DNA of 64,000 nt, taken from assembly GCA_947624985.1 (NCBI GenBank), contig CANQMO010000006.1, forward strand, positions 42,238-106,237. The letters are read 5' to 3'. The notes below the pieces were generated by a model. It made no database searches and was not told where the DNA came from. It was given only the letters and a program-made list of their open reading frames with translations. A program made the position numbers and the translations under genes. Below, one piece after another: positions 58,635 to 64,000 of the stretch. Positions within the stretch are counted from its first letter, which is position 1. Every line of letters begins with the position of its first letter. The stretch comes from an uncultured Oscillospiraceae bacterium (GTDB lineage: Bacteria > Bacillota > Clostridia > Oscillospirales > Oscillospiraceae).

Positions 58635-59417
58635 ATGACAGATTTGAAGGAAAACATCCATAACGGCGCCAAGCCGGTGGGGACGTTTGTCTGGGAGTAC
58701 AGCGCGCCCGCCGTCCCCATGACCCTGCTCCAGGCCGGAATGGACTTTGTGGTGCTGGACAACGAACACGGGCATTTCTCCTATGAGACGCTGCTGTGCA
58801 TGATCCAGCTGGCCCATAGCTGCGGCGGAGACGCGCTGGTCCGGGCGCCCGGTCTCACCCGGGAGGCGGTGCAGCGCTACTGCGACCTGGGATGCGACGG
58901 GCTGGTATTTCCCATGATCAGCACGCCCCAGCAGGCTTCGGAAGCCGTGCGGCTGTCCCACTATCCTCCTCTGGGCGAGAAGGGGATGGCCTTTGGCAAG
59001 GGGAACATGCGCTACCGGGCCGACGGGGATGGACAAAGCTTCATCCGCCAGATCAATCAGCGGCTGCTGCTCCTGTGTCAGATCGAGACCGTAGAGGGCG
59101 TGGCCAATGTGGAGAAGATCCTGGCGGTCCCCGGTGTGGACGGGGTGTTCATTGGGCCGCTGGATCTCTCCAGCGCCATGAACAGATTGCAGCAGTTTGA
59201 GGACGCGGAGTTCCTGGAGACGGTCGCCCGCGTCATGAAGGCGGCGAAGCTGGCCGGGAAGATCGTCTGTTCCTATGCCGGCGATGAGAAATTCGCGGCG
59301 TTCTGCCGCGCCCACGGGTGCGACATGATCGTCTGGAAAACGGAGTCCTCGCTGCTATTTGAGGCGGCGGGTCAGGCGAAAAAAATGCTGACGGAGGTGA
59401 TGCGTATACCGGGATGA
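58635..59417 (+). CDS. HpcH/HpaI family class II aldolase (2-keto-3-deoxy sugar acid aldolase)
   Basis: FVVLDNEHGHFSYETLLCMIQLAHSCG, LVFPMISTPQQASEAV, LLLLCQIETVEGVANVEKILAVPGVDGVFIGPLDLS. Confidence 0.93.
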   Translation: MTDLKENIHNGAKPVGTFVWEYSAPAVPMTLLQAGMDFVVLDNEHGHFSYETLLCMIQLAHSCGGDALVRAPGLTREAVQRYCDLGCDGLVFPMISTPQQASEAVRLSHYPPLGEKGMAFGKGNMRYRADGDGQSFIRQINQRLLLLCQIETVEGVANVEKILAVPGVDGVFIGPLDLSSAMNRLQQFEDAEFLETVARVMKAAKLAGKIVCSYAGDEKFAAFCRAHGCDMIVWKTESSLLFEAAGQAKKMLTEVMRIPG

Positions 59418-59488
59418 GCAAACAGCACAGAGAAGCCTTACGCCCACTTTTGCAGATAAAAGATTTGGCAGAATCGTTCAATTACCCT

Positions 59489-59517
59489 TGACTTTTGAAT
59501 ACAACGTACAGTATGCT
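59489..59517 (+). promoter_or_regulatory. promoter with operator-like half-site for GntR regulator gene
   Basis: TTGACT-17-TATGCT; TACAGTAT shared with the 48921 operator. Confidence 0.5.
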
Positions 59518-59547
59518 AAGAAAAAACCATTTTTTAGGTGATATAAC

Positions 59548-60255
59548 ATGCAGCAAATCGTCTTGACATCGGAGAGCCTTGGAGATAAGGCATACAAGAT
59601 TCTGCGGAGTTTTATCCTTAAGGGTGAGATCAGACCTGGCACGCGCCTTACGGAGAGCCAGCTGGCGGGGGAAATGCGCATAAGCCGCACACCTGTGCGG
59701 GATGCGCTACGGCTTCTGGAAAAAGACGGCCTGCTCATAAGCGAGGGACTGAAGGGCTACACGGTAATCCATTTTTCCTGCAAGAGCATTGACGAGATCT
59801 TTGACACCCGTTTGATGATCGAGACCCATGCGCTAAGAACCGCATCTCCTCCGGAACTGGACAAGTGGATCGCGCAGCATACGGGAGAGCCGATGCCGGC
59901 TGGAGAGATCGAGCCGATCATAGATATGGACGACGCGTTTCATACGGGCCTTGTGACAGCGATGAACAACCAAATGATCAGCGACTTCTACTACAACGTC
60001 AACACCCGCATGAAAGTCCTTTGGCTGTACATCTACAGCGACGAGGAATACCAAGTACACAATACCATGCTCAGCAGCATCATGAGTCACGGCTCGATCA
60101 TCGAGTCGTGCAAGGCTGGCGATATCGACCAGGCGGTGGAACGGTTGACCAAGCATGTCAATGACAGCCGTGATTACGCGCTCAAGCATTTCAAGGAAAA
60201 AACCGTGGCAGAGAAGAAGCAGGCGCTTTTTGCCTCCGCCGAACAGGACGGCTGA
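59548..60255 (+). CDS. GntR-family regulator with FCD domain
   Basis: ILRSFILKGEIRPGTRLTESQLAGEMRISRTPVRDALRLLEKDGLL; FCD-type IFDTRLMIETHAL. Confidence 0.93.
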   Translation: MQQIVLTSESLGDKAYKILRSFILKGEIRPGTRLTESQLAGEMRISRTPVRDALRLLEKDGLLISEGLKGYTVIHFSCKSIDEIFDTRLMIETHALRTASPPELDKWIAQHTGEPMPAGEIEPIIDMDDAFHTGLVTAMNNQMISDFYYNVNTRMKVLWLYIYSDEEYQVHNTMLSSIMSHGSIIESCKAGDIDQAVERLTKHVNDSRDYALKHFKEKTVAEKKQALFASAEQDG

Positions 60256-60469
60256 ACGGGTTCCGGGACAGGACACCCGCGCGGTCCGTTTAAGACAGGG
60301 GAACAACATATACGAGGAGACTGATGGGAAGATCATGTCTCCTCTTGTTTTTGCTGCCTTAAGGCGTGAAATGGCTCTGGTCCTGCCGGGACGCGGCTTC
60401 CGGACACACAGGAGCGGGGAAGGGATCATCGTCCCGCCCGCAGAGCATTTCAGCAAAGGAGTGACGTTT

Positions 60470-61774
60470 ATGCATCCGCTAAAAACTGTTTTCAGTGGCC
60501 GGCAGGGCCAGCGGGGAGTGTTTTCTGTTTGTACGGCCAATCCCATTGTGCTGCTCGCGGCGATGCTGCACGCAAAACGCAATGGCTATGTGATTGTGAT
60601 CGAGGCGACCGCCAACCAGGTCAACCAGTTCGGTGGTTATACGGGGATGACGCCGGCGGACTATATGTCCTTAGCGGAGGGGATCCGAAAAAGCGCGGGA
60701 CTGCCCGCGGAACAGGTCGTTTTTGGCGGGGACCATTTAGGCCCGCTCACCTGGAGGGAGCTTCGCTCGCCGGAGGCCATGGAGAACGCCGCGGCGCTGG
60801 TCCGGGCCTATACGCGGGCGGGGTTCACCAAGATCCATCTGGACACCAGCATGCGCATGGCGGATGACGACCCAGCGGCGCCGCTGGACGTGGAGGTCTG
60901 CGCCCGGCGCGGGGCCGCGCTGGCCAAGGTGGTCATGGAAGCTTACGCCGATTTGCGCCGGGACAAGCCGGACGCCCAGCGGCCGGTGCTGGTCATCGGC
61001 AGCGAGGTGCCGATTCCCGGAGGCAGCCAGCGGCCGGAGTCCTCCGTGACCCCTACGGCTCCGGAGGAGTTCTGCCGACAGTACCGGGTGTTCAAGGAGG
61101 CGTTTACCCGGGAGGGGATCCCCTTTGAGGACGTGATCGCCTTCGTGGTGCAGCCGGGCGTGGAGTTCGGCGACGATTTCGTGTTTCAATATGACCGCCA
61201 GCGGGCAGCCGGCCTGTGCGCGGCCCTGCGGGAGGTTGCCCCGCTGGTCTTCGAGGGGCATTCCACCGATTATCAGACTGCGGAGAGCCTGTCCGCCATG
61301 GTGGAGGACGGGATACGCATTCTGAAAGTTGGACCCTCGCTCACCTTTGGCCTGCGGGAGGCCCTGTTCATGCTGGAGGAATGCGAGGCGGTAATGGTCT
61401 CCGACAAAAAAGCGCGCTCCGGCCTGCAGCAGGCGGTGCTGCGGGAGATGGACGCGGACAAAAAGTATTGGAGGAGCTATTACAGGGGCACGGCGGAGGA
61501 GATCGCGTACAAGAAACTGTACAGCTATTCGGACCGCTGCCGGTATTATCTGCCGGCTGCGGGGATCACCGCCGCCGCCGAACGGCTGTTGGCCAATGCG
61601 ATCCATGTGCCCCATGCGCTGATCAGCCAGTATTTTCCCCGGCAGTATGAGCGGGTCATTTCCGGCTGGCTGGGGGACGACGGCCTGTCGCTGATTCTGG
61701 ACAGGATCTGTGATTGGCTGGATGTGTATGCCGGAGCATGCGGGATATCGCCGCAGCATCCGGCGCGGACATAA
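60470..61774 (+). CDS. GatZ/KbaZ-like tagatose-bisphosphate aldolase non-catalytic subunit family protein
   Basis: VFSVCTANPIVLLAAMLHAKRNGYVIVIEATANQVNQFGGYTGMTPADY, VVFGGDHLGPLTWR. Confidence 0.9.
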   Translation: MHPLKTVFSGRQGQRGVFSVCTANPIVLLAAMLHAKRNGYVIVIEATANQVNQFGGYTGMTPADYMSLAEGIRKSAGLPAEQVVFGGDHLGPLTWRELRSPEAMENAAALVRAYTRAGFTKIHLDTSMRMADDDPAAPLDVEVCARRGAALAKVVMEAYADLRRDKPDAQRPVLVIGSEVPIPGGSQRPESSVTPTAPEEFCRQYRVFKEAFTREGIPFEDVIAFVVQPGVEFGDDFVFQYDRQRAAGLCAALREVAPLVFEGHSTDYQTAESLSAMVEDGIRILKVGPSLTFGLREALFMLEECEAVMVSDKKARSGLQQAVLREMDADKKYWRSYYRGTAEEIAYKKLYSYSDRCRYYLPAAGITAAAERLLANAIHVPHALISQYFPRQYERVISGWLGDDGLSLILDRICDWLDVYAGACGISPQHPART

Positions 61775-61812
61775 TACAGATCTGCCATAAAAAGCGGGCG
61801 AGAGGCCGGGCT

Positions 61813-61872
61813 CCGGCCAGATCAAGGTCCATGTCCTGCGGGAGACGAAAGCGGTCGAGTACGCAAAATAAA
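61813..61872 (+). repeat. right direct repeat: rny 3' end fragment (candidate attR)
   Basis: GGCCAGATCAAGGTCCATGTCCTGCGGGAGACGAAAGCGGTCGAGTACGCAAAATAA: same peptide end [18 protein letters not shown]. Confidence 0.93.
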
Positions 61873-61889
61873 CGGAACAAAGCAAAAGC

Positions 61890-61917
61890 GGCCCCCTCCG
61901 GTGAAGGAGGGGGCCGT
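61890..61917. terminator. intrinsic terminator, probable original rny terminator
   Basis: GGCCCCCTCC ggtgaa GGAGGGGGCC just after the right rny fragment. Confidence 0.75.
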
Positions 61918-61924
61918 CGGTCTT

Positions 61925-63151
61925 TCAGGAGAAGCTGAGGTAGACGAAGGAGCCGTCCCGGTTGCCCAGGCTGTAGCTCTCGCTCATGGGCTCGGCGTCG
62001 TCCAGTATGATGTAGCCGCCGCCGGCCGGGTCAGAAATCAGGTAATCGCTGTGGGCGGTGTCCGTCCAGCCGATGAACAGGACGTAATGGGTGCCGGCCG
62101 TGGAGACGCTCTGCACGGAGGCTATGATGGGCACGCCGCGGCTCAGGGAACTGTCGATGACGGAGCGCAGCCCCTCCAGATCGGTGCTGTTGAAGGTGTA
62201 GGTGTAGGCGTGGCCGTCGGTGCCCTGGAAGGTGGTGCCCGAGGGCACGGAAAGGCTGTCGTCGGTGTCGCTGCCGGTCCAGTCGAACGCCCCGTATTCG
62301 TCCCGGCCCATGATCATATTCACCGCCATGGAAAAGCTCGTGGCCAGGCAGCAGTACCGGTCCCCCTGGTCGAGATGGCTGACCAGCGCGGCGTTCGCCA
62401 GCAGCGTGCCGGGGGTGGGCTGCCAGGGCTCCCCGCTGCCGGGGGTCTCGGGACCGGGCGTCGTGCCGGAGGGCTGCTGCACACCGGAAGAATATCCGCC
62501 GCAGGCGCTGTCAAAGCGCTGGATCATGGCCGCCGTCTCCGCCCGGGAGACCGGGTTACGGGGGTTGAACGCACCCTTCTCGTCCCCCTTCACCACACCG
62601 CCGCGCTGCATGGCGTATACACTGTCCCGGGCCCAGCCGCTGATGTTCCCGTCGTCCGGGAACGTGGCCGCCCCCGCGCTCTGCCCGAGCGCGATCCCCA
62701 TCACCGTGGCGAACCGGTTCAGCATGGTGCATACCTCCTGCCGGGTGATGTTCCCGCTGGGATTGAAGGTGCTGGCGGAGCCGTCGCCGGTGACGACTCC
62801 CTTCTCAAAGGCCCATACCGCGTATCCGGCATAGTATTTATCGGCGCTCACATCGGAAAAGGCGTGATAGGCCCCGGTGTTCCAGGCCGCCGCGTCCACA
62901 TTGGCGTACCGGCCCAGGACCGTGATGAACATGCCCCGGGTCATGGCCGCGTTGGGACTGAACGCCGTGGCGGATGTGCCCTGGAAAAGCCCCTTGTTGG
63001 CGACGAAGTTCACAGCGTCATAATACCAGTCCGAGCCGGAGACGTCTCCAAAGGCGCCGGCCGCCCCGGCCGGCACGGCCAGTCCGGCCAGCAGTCCGAT
63101 CACCAGGATCGCCGCCGCGAGCTTTCTGCAAATGCGGGCTGTGTGCGCCAT
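61925..63151 (-). CDS. S-layer homology (SLH) protein with C39-like peptidase domain
   Basis: Signal peptide; three SLH repeats (FGDVSGSDWYYDAVNFVANKGLFQGTSATAFSPNAAMTRGMFITVLGR...); C-terminal DQGDRYCCLATSFSMAVNMIM / GTHYVLFIGW. Confidence 0.87.
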   Translation of the reverse strand: MAHTARICRKLAAAILVIGLLAGLAVPAGAAGAFGDVSGSDWYYDAVNFVANKGLFQGTSATAFSPNAAMTRGMFITVLGRYANVDAAAWNTGAYHAFSDVSADKYYAGYAVWAFEKGVVTGDGSASTFNPSGNITRQEVCTMLNRFATVMGIALGQSAGAATFPDDGNISGWARDSVYAMQRGGVVKGDEKGAFNPRNPVSRAETAAMIQRFDSACGGYSSGVQQPSGTTPGPETPGSGEPWQPTPGTLLANAALVSHLDQGDRYCCLATSFSMAVNMIMGRDEYGAFDWTGSDTDDSLSVPSGTTFQGTDGHAYTYTFNSTDLEGLRSVIDSSLSRGVPIIASVQSVSTAGTHYVLFIGWTDTAHSDYLISDPAGGGYIILDDAEPMSESYSLGNRDGSFVYLSFS

Positions 63152-63295
63152 CGTTTTGCCTCCTTTTCATGAGAGGGAGAAAGTGATACATTGGATATAC
63201 TGCAACATCTATAATATAAACAAAAAATTACAATTTGTCAACAAATTGGTATCTTTTTATAAAACTGGCCCTCCGGCACTTGCCGGAGGGTCGCT

Positions 63296-63508
63296 TTATC
63301 GTTCGTCGGTCAGGCCTAAAATATAATCGGTACTGACGTGATAATACTTTGCCAGCTCGATCACTGCCCAAACGGGTATCTCATGAACGCCTTTTTCATA
63401 ACGGCGATACACCTCCCGTTTACAGTGCAGCACATCCGCTATCTCCTGCTGGGTCTTGTCCGCGTCGACCCGCAGATCCTCCAGCCGCTGAAAATACATA
63501 TCCGTCAC
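63296..63508 (-). CDS. XRE-family HTH regulator
   Basis: RLEDLRVDADKTQQEIADVLHCKREVYRRYEKGVHEIPVWAVIELAKYYHVSTDYILGLTDER. Confidence 0.9.
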   Translation of the reverse strand: MTDMYFQRLEDLRVDADKTQQEIADVLHCKREVYRRYEKGVHEIPVWAVIELAKYYHVSTDYILGLTDER

Positions 63509-63516
63509 CTCGGAGA

Positions 63517-63571
63517 TATGCTATTATTTTGTGGCATATTCTGGCGAAATATGCTACAATTTAGTGGCATA
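63517..63571. promoter_or_regulatory. tandem 22-bp palindromic operators upstream of XRE gene
   Basis: TATGCTATTATTTTGTGGCATA (63517-63538) and TATGCTACAATTTAGTGGCATA (63550-63571). Confidence 0.65.
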
Positions 63572-63679
63572 AGGAGCCTGCGAATAAAAAGTCAAGCCCA
63601 AAATGAAGAAAAAGTGTAGGTAAGGAATGGGCACGACAAAAAGGCTGGCGAGAGCCAGCCGGGACGGCAGATATGAACT

Positions 63680-64000
63680 TTAGGGAAAGATAATGGCCGC
63701 GTGGTCGTAGTTGTTCCAGTCCAGCCTTTGGCCGCAGCGGTCACAGTAGTTCTGGTACTCGCGCTCCAGTGTGCATCCACAGTTGGGGCAGACAGGGTAA
63801 GCCGTCAGTCCATGGCAGGTATGAAAATACCGGGTGAAAATCACAGCCATTGGGATGCTGCGCATATCAGCTTTCGCCAGTACCGGATAGCCCAGCAGCT
63901 CGTTGGGCGATTTCTCAAAGCCAGTACAGATGTTCTCAAGAACAGTAATGGTGGGCGAGGATTCCTTTCGGACGATACGCCCGAAATATCGTGGGCTCAC
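63680..64000 (-). CDS. HTH regulator with C-terminal zinc ribbon, N-terminus outside window
   Basis: ENICTGFEKSPNELLGY (XRE-like) and CPNCGCTLEREYQNYCDRCGQRLDW. Confidence 0.6.
   Translation of the reverse strand: MSPRYFGRIVRKESSPTITVLENICTGFEKSPNELLGYPVLAKADMRSIPMAVIFTRYFHTCHGLTAYPVCPNCGCTLEREYQNYCDRCGQRLDWNNYDHAAIIFP

Larger units (their letters stand above)
47339..61864. mobile_element. candidate genomic island inserted at the rny 3' end, no recombinase visible
   Basis: Interval bounded exactly by the duplicated rny 3' end; contains a self-contained catabolic cluster with its own regulator; AT-richer left edge. Confidence 0.7.

Noticed and set aside
47339-61864. Integrase, transposase or conjugation gene inside the island
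   Set aside because: None of the ORFs between the rny repeats shows recombinase, relaxase or DDE/HUH transposase motifs.
61901-63172. 423-aa plus-strand ORF opposite the SLH protein
   Set aside because: The minus frame has a signal peptide, SLH repeats and a peptidase domain; the plus frame is low-complexity.
1-64000. tRNA or rRNA genes (considered as integration targets)
   Set aside because: No convincing T-arm/acceptor pattern or rRNA sequence seen by eye; tRNAscan-SE would be needed to exclude.

Overview
The window is a GC-rich stretch from a Gram-positive anaerobe of Clostridia/Oscillospiraceae type (inferred from gene content). Dense, mostly operonic genes include: an ACP and hexapeptide acyltransferase; mutY; a uracil/xanthine permease with an attenuator-like leader; trmO, ACT and UPF0210 genes; efp and pepP; two histidine kinase/response regulator pairs; a D,D-carboxypeptidase with an acidic heptapeptide tail; a complete L-arabinose locus (AraC- and GntR/LacI-type regulators, ABC transporter, kinase, araA, araD); a MATE transporter; a phospholipid cluster (psd, pssA, LPG-flippase-like, PAP2, GT2); a type II topoisomerase pair; bofA; a lysine-riboswitch-controlled amino acid ABC transporter; and rny. 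The most striking structure is a ~14.5-kb catabolic island (about 47339-61864). It carries a TRAP transporter, two enolase-superfamily dehydratases, two DapA-family proteins, a PfkB kinase, a GldA-like dehydrogenase, an HpaI aldolase, an FCD-GntR regulator and a GatZ-like protein. It sits exactly between two copies of the 3' end of rny (52 bp identical, then synonymous changes to the same stop). This looks like site-specific integration that regenerated the gene end, but no recombinase is visible inside. Immediately inside the left junction is a hairpin-rich noncoding segment resembling a transposase-less IS200/IS605 derivative or a structured RNA. Other notable signals: three solute-binding proteins lacking a lipobox Cys, matched promoter/operator sites for the island regulator, tandem operators for a small XRE regulator, and a duplicated bofA 3' end. 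All calls come from reading the sequence; no database search was run.
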